From the NCBI GenBank assembly GCA_026545765.1, contig CM048841.1:5093712-5157711 (forward strand): a stretch of DNA of 64,000 nucleotides, written 5' to 3'. The notes under the pieces are model-generated. The model saw only the letters and a list, made by a program, of their open reading frames with translations. It ran no database searches and was not told the DNA's origin. Each line of letters starts with the position of its first letter. The first letter of the stretch is position 1. Positions 22,401-31,595 of this stretch are shown one piece after another. The position numbers were made by a program, and so were the translations under genes. This DNA is from Plantago major. Taxonomy: Eukaryota > Streptophyta > Magnoliopsida > Lamiales > Plantaginaceae.

Positions 22401-25400
22401 AGATTTTTGGTCAACCTCCCTAGGGTTTATCTGATTACGTTGACTTGACGGATAACTGTTTTACTTGCAACTTTAAACTTTAATTAACAGTTGTGCACAG
22501 TTTTTCGTTGCTTTGATATATATCTGCAGGAATCTACCTTGACGCAAACCCAACAACACCCATCATGACTTATCTTGTAAGTTGTGTACTTGACCTTCCG
22601 CTCTCTTCACATCAACGCCTCCAAATTGACCATCCACTCTATTCACGACATCGCTTTTCGGTGATCTCATCTATAGTCCTGCTTTTGCTACTTTCTTTGC
22701 CAGTGTTGACTACAATGTTGAGTCAACATCGTTTCGACAACATTAGTACTTTGTCTACAGGTCCTCAACAGATTACCAAGATGGTGAACTGTAAAAGAAC
22801 TTTGTTTTCTTCCTTTCCTCACAAAAAAGGGGGAGAATGTTTGTCCTCTTGGTTTTTTGTATTAAGGGGGAGTTCTTGGAGCAAGGGGGAGTTGCTTGAT
22901 ATTGTCTTGAATTTTCCTACTAACTACTTTCAGGTTTTTGTGAAGAAAGGCAAGAATTAAGGGGGGGATTGAAAGTGCAATTTATATTGCACTTGTTTTG
23001 TTAATTCGGCCTTTCTTCGTTTATTAACCGGTTCAACGTTTGTAGTTGTTTTTCTATGATTATTTTGTAGGATATATCAAGTTGGGCCTCAACATGTTTA
23101 ATGGATCACGATTGATCTTTAGAGCCATCGCACTAAAACGCCATCGTAAAGCGATTCTTGTGAGCATCAGTAGCAAAACGCAATCAGTAGCAAAAAGGAA
23201 AATAAGAGGAATAGGCGTGATGGGCTTGAAGGTTAAAGGATCCATAATTGTTGTAAGGAAGCTGCCATAATGATTCATGGAAGAATTTTATGCTAAAGGA
23301 AAGTGAGATTTAAAAGAGATTGATATCTAGAAGACTCCTTATACCATTAATACATCAAAGGAAGTTTCCTTACCATAGAATCCAAGTTTGTTAAGACTTG
23401 GGCCTGCCTGCTGACCGACTTCTTCTTTTCTGGTGATGAGTTGCCGCAAATATATATAGAAGAAGAAGGTGGCGTTTGGAAGCTGCCGATTTGCCTTTGA
23501 AGAACGAAGATTATATGTTTTAGGCGTCTTGCTTTACTAGACCTTTACCTCGGTGTTTACTTGTGACTGTTCTCTAAAGATTGAGAATTACTCTAGTATC
23601 ATTGAACTAGAATAGGTTTTTCTTATCTGTTCTAGGTCTAGTTTTCTGTAAGTTTAATCAATCGTTTGTGATTGAATTAAACTTCTTTTTGTAATTCTAC
23701 TTTTCAATTTTAGTAGAAGTTTTGCTACGGCACCGTCGGTATCTTTTTATACCGGCTTGAGAAATCTCGTGTTCAGTTTTATTCCACTGCACTTTACAGA
23801 GTTCTGTCAATCACATTTTACTATTGTCGTAGTCTTGTCGATCACTGTTCACTGTTGAGAAACGGTGTTGACTCAACATCAATAGTCAACATCGTTCGAA
23901 ACTGTCCAGAAGTACCAATCCCGGTCCTACAGTTCTAACAGTATTTAACATATAAGGATGTGTTTGGCCATTTCAAAATGCAATTACCAATTCGTAATTG
24001 TTTAAAGAATTGTGGGGATTAATGTGTTATTGTTCAAATACCATAGACTTTTTTGAAATACGTGTATTTTCCAGGGGGAGTAGGTGTAATTTTCCCTTCT
24101 ATAAATTGCAATAAACTCCTTTGAGTTTATAAAAAATTACTAAATGACCCAAACAACTTATAATTCTTTCATCTCATCTTCTTCACCAAAATATGTTTTG
24201 TTCAGATTATATTTCACTTTATTTATCATAACACTTAATTTACTCTCTTTTTTTCTTTTTCTTTAAGGTGTGAAATCGGGCTCCATTATGGAGCCCGAAT
24301 TCGAGCTCCATTGGAGATGGAGCTGTTACGGAGCTCACAGACCAAGCTCTGTTAATGGAGCTAATCTCCATTAATTCATTAATTAATGGAGATTAGCTCC
24401 ATTAACAAATTGAGCTACAGCGGCTCCATGCTGTGAGCTCCGTAATGGAGGTTAACAGCTCCATCTCTATTGGAAAATGGAGCTAGTTCGAATTCGGGCT
24501 CTCTAATTTACCCGATTCGACTCCTTAAAAAGATTTATTTTAAAGGTTAATCGGTGAAGAAGATGGAATGAAAGAGTATATAAATATTTGGGTCTATTAT
24601 GAATTTTTTATAAACTTAAAGGTAGTAAGTTCGAGTTATAATAAATAAAAGTGGTTGATTGCAATTCACTTTATTCCAATCAGATAATAAACTCTTATAT
24701 AAATGAAGAAAAACAATTTAAATAATTTCCATGTCATTATTAGCATGTCATATATGATATTTGAGTTGACTTTTGGGCTATCATGTAATTGATTTATTTA
24801 CATTGACTTAATGTGTTATTGTTGAAATGTCAGGGCCCCGATGCTATATATTAGGATGTTTATCAGGGGAGCAAGTGTAATTTTCCCAATAAATTAAGTT
24901 GAACTCATTTTTTTAAATCCATTCTCACTTGATCGATGGCTTCATTCATATATATATAAGTTGGTGTATGGTTCATTAATGAGATTTACGTGTGTAGCTA
25001 GAATATATGTGTAGCGCCCAGAATTTTAAAAAGACGAACTAAAAAAAATATAACTTACGCTAATTCGTGACCTTATAAATTCTTCGAACTTGACTTCAAA
25101 AAAAAAACTAAAACGTTACTAGACGCCTTGCGCGTCAAAAGACTTGACATGAAATTTTGATACTAAAACCGTGAACTAGTAAAATAATGCAGCGGAACTT
25201 TAAATTGTAAAAGCTTGGATACAAAGTTTATAAATCGTGAGACTGAAAATGGTAAAGACGCTTTTGGTAGTGATCACTGCTCCGGCAACGCTTCACTCAA
25301 AAAGCTCGGCTTCAAATACCTAAAATTGATAATTTTAGCAAGGGCCAGTCGTGACCACTTGAATGGGCAAATTCCATGCACGTGCCATGACTTAAAGTTC

Positions 25401-27838
25401 TATCTTCATGTCTTTTAAATCTTTTAATCTTGCTTAATGCAATGCTCTATGACCTGACTTGACCAGACACTTAACATTTGAACTTATTCTTCTTGAAAAC
25501 TCTTTAACTTAAACTTGAACTTGAAACTTAACTTGAAACACCTTAAAAACATAACATGATCGTGAGCTCACTTGGCATCGTAGGTTCCTATCCTGGCCAT
25601 GGTGGCTATCTGCTTACTCGGTGTCACTTTCGGTACTCTATCCATGAATAAATAAATTTGACCTTGGCCCCTATCAAATTTAACATGAACTAATAATTGC
25701 GCCACAAATACCAGGATATTTCCTTATGAGCCCATTTACTTATCTTTAACTTGAAAACATTTCTTTACTTTACACCTTTAATATCTTGTTAAAGTGAATG
25801 CATACTTTTAAACTCTAACTCATGAATGCATGGAGTAGTGTGTGCGCATAAACATTATATAACTTATCACATCACAATATGGACCATCTTAGATAATTCA
25901 CCAACACAATCATGTCACAAGCCTGGTAGTTTTAGAATACTAACATAAAGATGTAATCACACCATATAATGACTTGAGAAGTACTAGTATTTAATCAAGT
26001 GAAGAACCATAGAGTTGTAAATAAAAGTTGAGAAAAGGACAAAGTAATACATAATTCTGGAGCCATATTTCACTTAGAAACCCTTAATCTATTAAACTAC
26101 TCTATGGTCGACTACAAGAATTGGCATTGCAGGAGATCACTTTATTTAGTTAACTAGTAATAATGAATAGGAGAAACCAAAGTTGATTATCATAAACAGA
26201 TGGACATAAGTATGACAATACATCAACACTCAGTTTCGGTTTGACATGGCACGTACTACCATCAAATTTTCTTTTTCTTGATTAACATGTATGGCCTCCC
26301 TGATTAACATACATCCTTCATATATAAACATACTAGTAAAATGGTGCACATGAAAATTCACGTGCCAAATAAATGAGTCTCATATTAAAATTTAAATATG
26401 CATGACATAAATATCATAATATATATTTAAACTTATACTTAGTTAATTAAAAATTCAATCTTAGTATATGTTAATTATATGAGTAATTAATAAAAATATA
26501 AATTTTGGTGATTATAATAGTGGAAGTAGTGGGAGATGATGTGCAACTCCTTTTTTTTTCTTTTTCCTTTTTAGCTTTATTTTTATAGGTGAAATTTAAA
26601 GTCAAAATTAATCAATTGGTCAAAATTAAATTCCCTAGAACGGCTTAGCTAGGCATACTAGCATAACTACTGTAAATTTAATATAGAACACATGAATGTT
26701 TACTAAACATTATTTGAAACAACTTGTTTCTTAACAAATATTCAAACACATTAAACATATACGATATACAACTTAAAGGAATTCGTATACAATATATATA
26801 ATTATAATTCAACAATCTCATAACGTGAATGAATCCCTAGGGGAACTTGCCTCGAAGATGCTTCAAGCTAAGAACAACGAAACACAAATTGATCCTTTTT
26901 CCAAGAAACCCAACATGTTGCAGCCCCTCTTCGACTTGGAGGGAGGAAAATGAAAGAATTAGATTATGGTTCTTGAAGGAGGAAAAGGAAAAAGAAACCA
27001 ACTTTGCTTACCAAGTAAGGAATGTAGAAAAGATGAGAGCTTCCTCAATATTTTGATGGAGGAAAACAACGTTGAGTGATGGGTGAAATAAGACGGCGTG
27101 AATTTGATAAATGTAGTAAAGCCTTTCTGGTTTCTGTAACTGCTGGAAGATTTATGATAGGTTTAATTGAATTAAAAGATAGTTAATGGATGTTTAAGTT
27201 GGGCTTAAAAAGAAGGGAGAAAACGTTGGGACAACGATCCACCCTCTACGGATTACGCTTTGATGCTCCGGTTCGTGTTAAAACATACAAATTCGATTCT
27301 CGAATTTTTGGGCTGTTATAATATGGGCTTATTTTATTCCACTCTTTTCAATGAGGGTCAAATTGAAGTAGTAAGTTTCAACATGTACATTTTGAGCCAA
27401 TTTATCATTTGCACATATAATTAGCTATCTCTCATGATATCTTACACCATTATAGAACACAATGAATTAAATAACATGTAAAACCCAGCAGTTGAATTTA
27501 TATCCGTTTGACTCTCTTTCTTTATCTCAATCAACTCGGTTGACTCTTCACAACCAATCCCCCAAGAAGATTCACAATATTAGAAAACTTACTGTCGAAA
27601 CTATTTTGATTGGCTTTGTGACTTTTAATGATGAATCATTATTTTATTTCCAGGTGGTTTTGTGGTTAGAGCAGACAACTCATGTTCAGTTGTAGTTTTC
27701 TTTGATGTAAGTACTGGCGAGTGTACCGCAGACAAGGTTCTTCAAGTCTGCCATGAAAGCTATGGTCCGGATGCAACAGGTGTTTGTATATCACTCAATA
27801 AGGGTATTTGCCACCATCCATGTCCCAAGAGCGTATAA
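13438..27838 (+). CDS. Secreted six-cysteine small peptide, two exons, 79 aa
   Basis: Exon 1 (13438-13492) encodes [18 protein letters not shown] plus one base and ends at a GT donor. Exon 2 (27654-27838) follows a pyrimidine-rich CAG acceptor and restores the frame exactly (phase 1) through [13 protein letters not shown] and on to a stop. Together they form a textbook secretion signal with hydrophobic core [12 protein letters not shown] and a likely cut after VRA, then a mature peptide of about 54 residues with six cysteines spaced C-12-C-8-C-11-C-7-C-3-C and ending CPKSV. I do not recognise the family; the spacing does not fit defensins, RALF, thionins or hevein. An extracellular role (defence or signalling) is inference. 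The intron of 14161 bp holds nested transposons; without them about 0.8 kb remains. A GTAAGT at 27707 inside exon 2 is a possible alternative donor. Confidence 0.72.
15044..15997 (+). repeat. 5' LTR of the Sirevirus-like element
   Basis: 954 bp, begins TGAAAGTGCAA and ends TTCTAACA. It is near-identical to the 3' LTR except in a block around 15170-15260, where the two differ by many substitutions and small indels. The start carries the hairpin AAGTGCAATTTATATTGCACTT. Confidence 0.95.
16000..16013 (+). other. Primer binding site
   Basis: Directly after the 5' LTR, the sequence TGGCATCGAGCC resembles TGGTATCAGAGCC, the site complementary to initiator methionine tRNA used by most copia elements, with a substitution and a one-base deletion. 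Confidence 0.7.
16048..17950 (+). pseudogene. Copia gag, frameshifted
   Basis: Capsid-type polyprotein of the retrotransposon. The start [22 protein letters not shown] at 16048 (split here only for naming) is the usual copia gag opening; a one-base frame break at about 16215-16240 joins it to a 570-codon frame with UBN2-type gag sequence ([13 protein letters not shown]). A CCHC knuckle [14 protein letters not shown] lies at about 16945, a coiled-coil segment rich in Lys and Glu at 17320-17520, and a second knuckle [14 protein letters not shown] at about 17770. The frame closes at 17950, before the protease. Confidence 0.85.
17951..21367 (+). pseudogene. Copia pol: protease, integrase, reverse transcriptase, RNase H (broken)
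   Basis: The protease motif [11 protein letters not shown] is at about 18184. Integrase follows with the HHCC region ([19 protein letters not shown]) and the catalytic core ([28 protein letters not shown]) to about 19175. Reverse transcriptase starts near 19890; [14 protein letters not shown] sequence sits at 20174 and the catalytic box YVDD at about 20434. RNase H spans 20850-21367, ending [13 protein letters not shown]. Frames change near 17950, 19170, 19535, 20155, 20640 and 21055, so no full polyprotein can be made. Confidence 0.9.
21368..22969 (+). other. Long 3' region of the copia element with multiple polypurine tracts
   Basis: About 1.6 kb without conserved coding separates pol from the 3' LTR. 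It holds three perfect copies of a 13-bp palindrome (21388, 22208, 22716) and repeated A/G tracts: AAAAAAGGGGGAGAA at about 22824, AAGGGGGAG at 22866 and 22880, and AAGGGGGGGA just before the 3' LTR. Multiple polypurine tracts are described as a mark of Sireviruses. No envelope-like gene is recognisable. Confidence 0.7.
22970..23940 (+). repeat. 3' LTR of the Sirevirus-like element
   Basis: 971 bp, begins TGAAAGTGCAA and ends TTCTAACA, directly after the polypurine tract. Compared with the 5' LTR it carries extra repeats of gcatcagtagcaaa in the 23100-23190 block. Confidence 0.95.
24275..24505. repeat. Foldback repeat rich in GGAGCTC/CTCCAT words
   Basis: A large imperfect palindrome centred near 24382 (attaattaatgg). 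Left-arm words (gagcccgaattcgagctcc, ggagatggagctg, acggagctcacag) recur inverted in the right arm (ctgtgagctccgt, cagctccatctc, gaattcgggctc). It lies within MULE-1, to the right of MULE-2. It may be a small foldback element; I see no certain target duplication. Confidence 0.7.
25010..27320. mobile_element. Solo LTR, probably Ty3/gypsy type
   Basis: 2311-bp segment starting TGTAGCGCCCAGAATTTT and ending AATTTTTGGGCTGTTATA, short inverted ends, flanked by the perfect 5-bp repeat ATATG (25005-25009 and 27321-27325). TGTARCGCCC-type ends are common in plant gypsy LTRs, and the last dinucleotide TA is probably a mutated CA. There is no internal coding domain, so it is read as a solo LTR left by recombination. 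It is the second large insertion in the peptide-gene intron. Confidence 0.8.
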
Positions 27839-27948
27839 CTCATCTCAAAGGTATTATGTGATTGAGATAAGATTATTACTTAAAAGAAATGTATTGAATT
27901 TAGTTTAAAAAGTTGAATACAATTTCACTTAAATTGGCAAGATTTATA

Positions 27949-28142
27949 TTCCTTCCGTCCCGAATTTAACTTTCCGTTAGTCCGGGCACAAAATTTATGA
28001 GAAATTGAATAAAGTATGAAAGATAGATTGAATAATGTATGAGAGAGCACGAATAAATAAATTAAGTAGGAGTGATGTTAATAAAGTAAAAGATAGATTG
28101 ACCAAAACGGAAAATAGAAAGTTGGGTTCGTGACGAAGGAAA
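27949..28142. mobile_element. Stowaway-type MITE
   Basis: Starts TTCCTTCCGTCCCGAA and ends TTCGTGACGAAGGAAA, flanked by TA. The ends are diverged copies of the CTCCCTCCGTCCC terminus of Stowaway MITEs. It begins 110 bp after the stop of the six-cysteine peptide gene and so may lie in or just past its 3' UTR. Confidence 0.65.
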
Positions 28143-28416
28143 TATATTCCTGGGATATGTAAATGTTTTTCTTTATCTTGCGGAGTTGATTGTATATTGT
28201 GCGAGGATCTTGGTACCGAGTATTCAAATGCGAGGAAGAACACACGGAAAGTCAAAGCACAAACTCCAAATTCAAGATCTGCTGATGTGGAACGAATGAC
28301 GTTAAATTATTTTAGTTTATTATTTTTCTGTTATATTTCCTTTTTCTTAGATAATTAGGATTTGGTAGATTTCTTTTTTCTTAGTTAATTAGGATTTGGT
28401 ATTTTCCTTTTTCTTA

Positions 28417-28653
28417 CTTCATTAATAACATTGATTTTCACTTTGATTTTTCTGATTATTTATTCTGATTAATCTTAAACCGCAAATGTAAAATGTTCAA
28501 TTTTTTTATATAATGAAACTTTAGCGCCTAATTTTCATTATATAAAAAGATTAAACATTTTACATTTGCGGTTTAAGATTAATTCGTAGTCAAAGTTGGA
28601 AAAGTTTGACCGCAAAAAGTCAAAGTGAGAAACTTGTTCCGGGACGGAGGAAA
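28417..28653. mobile_element. Stowaway MITE inserted in the 5' LTR of copy A
   Basis: 237 bp with TA at both sides; right end CCGGGACGGAGGAAA, left end CTTCATTAATAAC (diverged). A strong hairpin fills its centre: 28466-28498 against 28554-28586 (arms containing cttaaaccgcaaatgtaaaatgtt). The other three LTRs of the family lack this block, which fixes the insertion borders. Confidence 0.8.
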
Positions 28654-29177
28654 TAGTTAATTAGGATTTGGTATGTTCCTTTTAGTTGGTTAGGAATTTT
28701 CTATTTAAGCACTTGGTTGGTTATTGTTAGAAGATGAGGGTTTTGAGATATTATATGAAAAAATAGAGGTGTTCCTCCAAATCTGTCAATTTTTGGTATT
28801 CCTGTGAATCAACGAATCTTGATCCATCAATTCTCGGTATTCTGATGAATCAACGAGTTTTGAGTCAATTCTCGGTATTCTTTTGAATCAACGAGTTTTG
28901 AGTTTATTGTTCTTATATCCAACCACGCCCCCTGCATCAGATTGGTATCATATTCCAGGTGATCTAGGCCGATGTTTGTGAAGAAAATACAATTTTCGTA
29001 TAGCATTGGCAGCACAGCGCAGTCCGAGTAAAATGTGGTTTCCCGTTGATTCAGCCGTTGGATCGTCACTAAATTTTCAAAGCATCAAGCCAACTCATTG
29101 ACCTAGAATTTGAATGGTGGAGATCGGAATCTAATTAGGGTTGACAGGTCAAATCCCGTGCGTCGTCGAGCAGCAGA

Positions 29178-29426
29178 TTGCTGGAAACTAATATCCGATT
29201 TATGACTTTCTTGTGTGTTAATTGTCAAGATGGAATCGAGCAATTGTTCACCACTGAGGAACGTTGCTACGAGACGAACTGGAAAGAGTCTCCTATCTGG
29301 GATGACTACTCGGAGGGAAAGGGTCGTGATGAAGAGAATGATATTGTTATAATTTGGGACGTGGAAGTATTGGAGGATAGAAAAAGATTTGTTGTACGAG
29401 ATGTACTTAATCACAACAACAAATAA
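29178..29426 (+). pseudogene. Conserved short ORF inside the LTR element, unknown function
   Basis: Opens MLETNIRFMTFLCVNCQDGI (the first residues) and runs 82 codons; the same frame is open for 131 codons in copy B (55493-55888) with only a few changes. It is rich in Asp and Glu and contains CVNC. It matches no retrotransposon protein I know. It could be a captured host-gene fragment or chance conservation of a young element. Confidence 0.35.
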
Positions 29427-30510
29427 TTATTCTTTGTCATCTGGGATCCAAGTTGGTGAAGTAAAATTGAATACACCTGAGCTATCCAGATCTTCTGGTT
29501 CAAAATTAGAAGCGTCTGATGAGATGAGATGGTCAAGAAGTGTATCGACCTATTTTATTAGAATATAGAGTGTTAGAGAAAGACCCATTGTGGCTTACAT
29601 CACTCGAGAAACTAAATGGAGTTTCCATGATCAACGTAGTCTACATGCAAGAAGAGTGTTACCAGCATTACACACACCCATGTGTGTTAGAGTTTATTGG
29701 CGACGCCCGACATGTGTTTGATAGATGGAAGAATGACACGGCTAGGGAATTGATTAGACTTGTAGATGGTCGGTATGTGTTTCTACAATGTTTGGTTTTG
29801 TACGTGATTCTTCAGCTGATGATGACGCGGCTTATGATTCGAGGACGAATCTTTTCTGCCCTGGAGAGAATGACGTGGAACGAATGGTGTCAAATTATTT
29901 TAGTTTATTATTTTTCTGTTATATTTCCTTTTTCTTAGTTAATTAGGATTTGGTAGATTTCCTTTTTCTTAGTTAATTAGGATTTGGTATTATCCTTTTT
30001 CTAAGTTAATTAGGATTTGGTATTTTCCTTTTAGTTGGTCAGGGATTTTCAATTTAAGCACTTGGTTGGTTATTGTTAGGAGATGAGAGTTTTGAGATAT
30101 TATATGAAAAAAATAGAGGTATTCCTCCAAATCTGTCAATTTTCGGTATTCATGTGAATCAACGAATCTTGATCCATCAATTCTCGGTATTCTGCTGAAT
30201 CAACGAATTTTGAGTCAATTCTTGGTATTCTTTTGAATCAACGAGTTTTGAGTTTATTGTTCTTATATCCAACCACGCCCGCTGCATCATCTGCCTACAA
30301 TGATCTTAGTTATAATTATAATATTCTAAACGATATCAATAATGTTATATGAGTGGACGCTTTTATGTCATAAATATGTGTATGTATAATCAGGGGCTCG
30401 CCACCCCCAAATTTTTCATTTTCATTATTACTATAGACATATTTTAGAAAATTATATGTTCAGCCACCCCTAAATTTTTTAGTTAGTACATGTAGATAGT
30501 CGGCTTTATA

Positions 30511-31029
30511 ATTAAACACAAAGTCTTGGAAATGACGTGTAATAGTGAGAGACCTGAGAGACGGGTCGATTTTCTTAAGTATATGTATAATGTTTCAAAC
30601 AATATCAATAATGTTTTATGAGTGGACATTTTATATTAATTTTATGTGTATATATATCACTGATGTTCTTTTTAAAACTTCCAATGTTTTTAATTATAAC
30701 TGTTATATTTGTCCGTCTCTTTTGGTCTCTTCGTAAAACCGTCTCTCAGGAGACTTACTCATAATTAAATAAGTTGAGAAAATTATAATATTTGATAAAT
30801 TTAACGTAAGTCTCCTGATAGACGGTCTTATGGAGAGACTAAAAGAGACGGACAAACATTACAGGATATCCAGAAACATTAGAGGTTGTACTAAAAAACA
30901 TCGGTACTATACATATACATAAAAAAATGATATAAAATGATGACGTACTAATAAAACATTATACATATACTTAAGAACATCAATCCATCTCTCACTAATA
31001 CACGTCTCTTGCAAGACTTTGTGATTAAA
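30511..31029. mobile_element. Long-arm foldback element nested in the hAT element
   Basis: Two arms of about 240 bp are inverted copies: ATTAAACACAAAGTCTTG at the left end answers CAAGACTTTGTGATTAAA at the right, and the inner words gtccgtctcttttggtctct and agagactaaaagagacggac also pair. A 50-bp AT-rich loop lies near 30765-30810. Long terminal inverted repeats suggest a Mutator-like or foldback MITE; I could not settle the target duplication. Confidence 0.75.
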
Positions 31030-31147
31030 GAGATATTTTACTAATTAACTAATTTAAAAGGGTTATACGGATAGTTTTTGTACTTTTGGAACAAGTTCTA
31101 AGCGTGCATTTTCAGTAATGAAAATTGCATAGATAAGACAGCAGAGT

Positions 31148-31290
31148 TTGATGGAGGATGACTTATTGTATAACAATTTGATAATGCATATTGAAAAAGG
31201 AATTGTCAAGGGATTTGACATTGATTCAATCACTGACGATTTTGAGAAGATGAAGAGACGTAGAGTGCGATTTTTACATAAGTGGGTCGT
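31148..31290 (+). pseudogene. hAT transposase C-terminal remnant
   Basis: The frame contains HIEKGIVKGFDIDSITDDF and EKMKRRRVRF, which fits the extreme C-terminus of plant hAT-type transposases, usually close to SIEN...L.F..II..FA..KARKVRF. All upstream parts, including the catalytic domain, are missing. Confidence 0.65.
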
Positions 31291-31595
31291 TTATTCATTT
31301 TTGGTTTGCCTTATCATGGTGTGGTTCTTTCATTCCTTTCATTTTACTTGGATATTCATATTTAAATATGTATGATGAATTTGGTGTAAAAAATATTGAT
31401 CCGACCCGGTATGGCCTGTCCTAACCCGACCTAACTAAATTACATATTGTACCAGTGTTATAATACTCTGCCACCCCTACTTTCAAATCCTGACTCCTCC
31501 CCTGTGTATAATATTCATGTTTACCGGTCTATTTTAGTACCTTTTTAAAGACAGTACCTCATAAAACTTACTCTTTAACAAAATATGAACATATT

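Larger units (their letters stand above)
15044..23940 (+). mobile_element. Complete Ty1/copia retrotransposon, Sirevirus-like
   Basis: An 8.9-kb element with both LTRs, 5-bp target duplication GTATT (15039-15043 and 23941-23945), primer binding site, gag, pol and polypurine tracts. Domain order protease, integrase, reverse transcriptase, RNase H is that of Ty1/copia. A long gag with two CCHC knuckles and coiled coil, about 1.6 kb of sequence between pol and the 3' LTR, and several polypurine tracts resemble the Sirevirus (SIRE/Maximus) lineage; that placement is inference. Several frameshifts make it non-coding for a full polyprotein. It is inserted inside MULE-2. Confidence 0.95.
13994..24096. 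mobile_element. Mutator-like element MULE-2, nested in MULE-1
   Basis: The left end GGGCAAATTTCATATGGAG and the right end (reverse complement GGGAAAATTACACCTACTCC) are related inverted repeats, flanked by the perfect 9-bp direct repeat TTCTATAAA at 13985-13993 and 24097-24105. It lies wholly inside MULE-1 and itself holds the copia element at 15044-23940. Without that insertion it is about 1.2 kb and has no visible transposase. Confidence 0.85.
13849..24887. mobile_element. Mutator-like element MULE-1 (outermost in the nest)
   Basis: The left end GGGAAAATTACATTTGCTCC and the right end (reverse complement GGGAAAATTACACTTGCTCC) match almost perfectly and stay similar over about 75 bp. Flanking 9-bp direct repeats are perfect: AATAAATTA at 13840-13848 and 24888-24896. 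Nine-base duplications and long terminal inverted repeats define Mutator-like elements. Subtracting the nested MULE-2 leaves about 0.9 kb, with no transposase; it is non-autonomous. It sits in the intron of the six-cysteine peptide gene. Confidence 0.9.
28283..30289 (+). mobile_element. Short non-autonomous LTR retrotransposon, copy A
   Basis: 5' LTR 28283-28939 (TGATGTGGAACG to CTGCATCA), which is enlarged by a MITE, internal region of 931 bp, 3' LTR 29871-30289 (419 bp). The 5-bp repeat TCTGC flanks it at 28278-28282 and 30290-30294. A TTGGTATCA primer-binding-like sequence follows the 5' LTR. The interior has no gag or pol. A 2-kb element with LTRs near 420 bp and no polyprotein fits a TRIM/SMART-like or other non-autonomous class. 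Copy B is at 54847-56602. Confidence 0.88.
30391..31504 (+). mobile_element. hAT-family element, deleted
   Basis: The ends CAGGGGCTCGCC and CTCCTCCCCTG are inverted and the flanking 8-bp direct repeat TGTATAAT is perfect (30383-30390 and 31505-31512). Eight-base duplications and CAGGGG ends mark hAT transposons. A transposase C-terminal remnant (31148-31290) and a nested foldback (30511-31029) lie inside. Confidence 0.88.
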
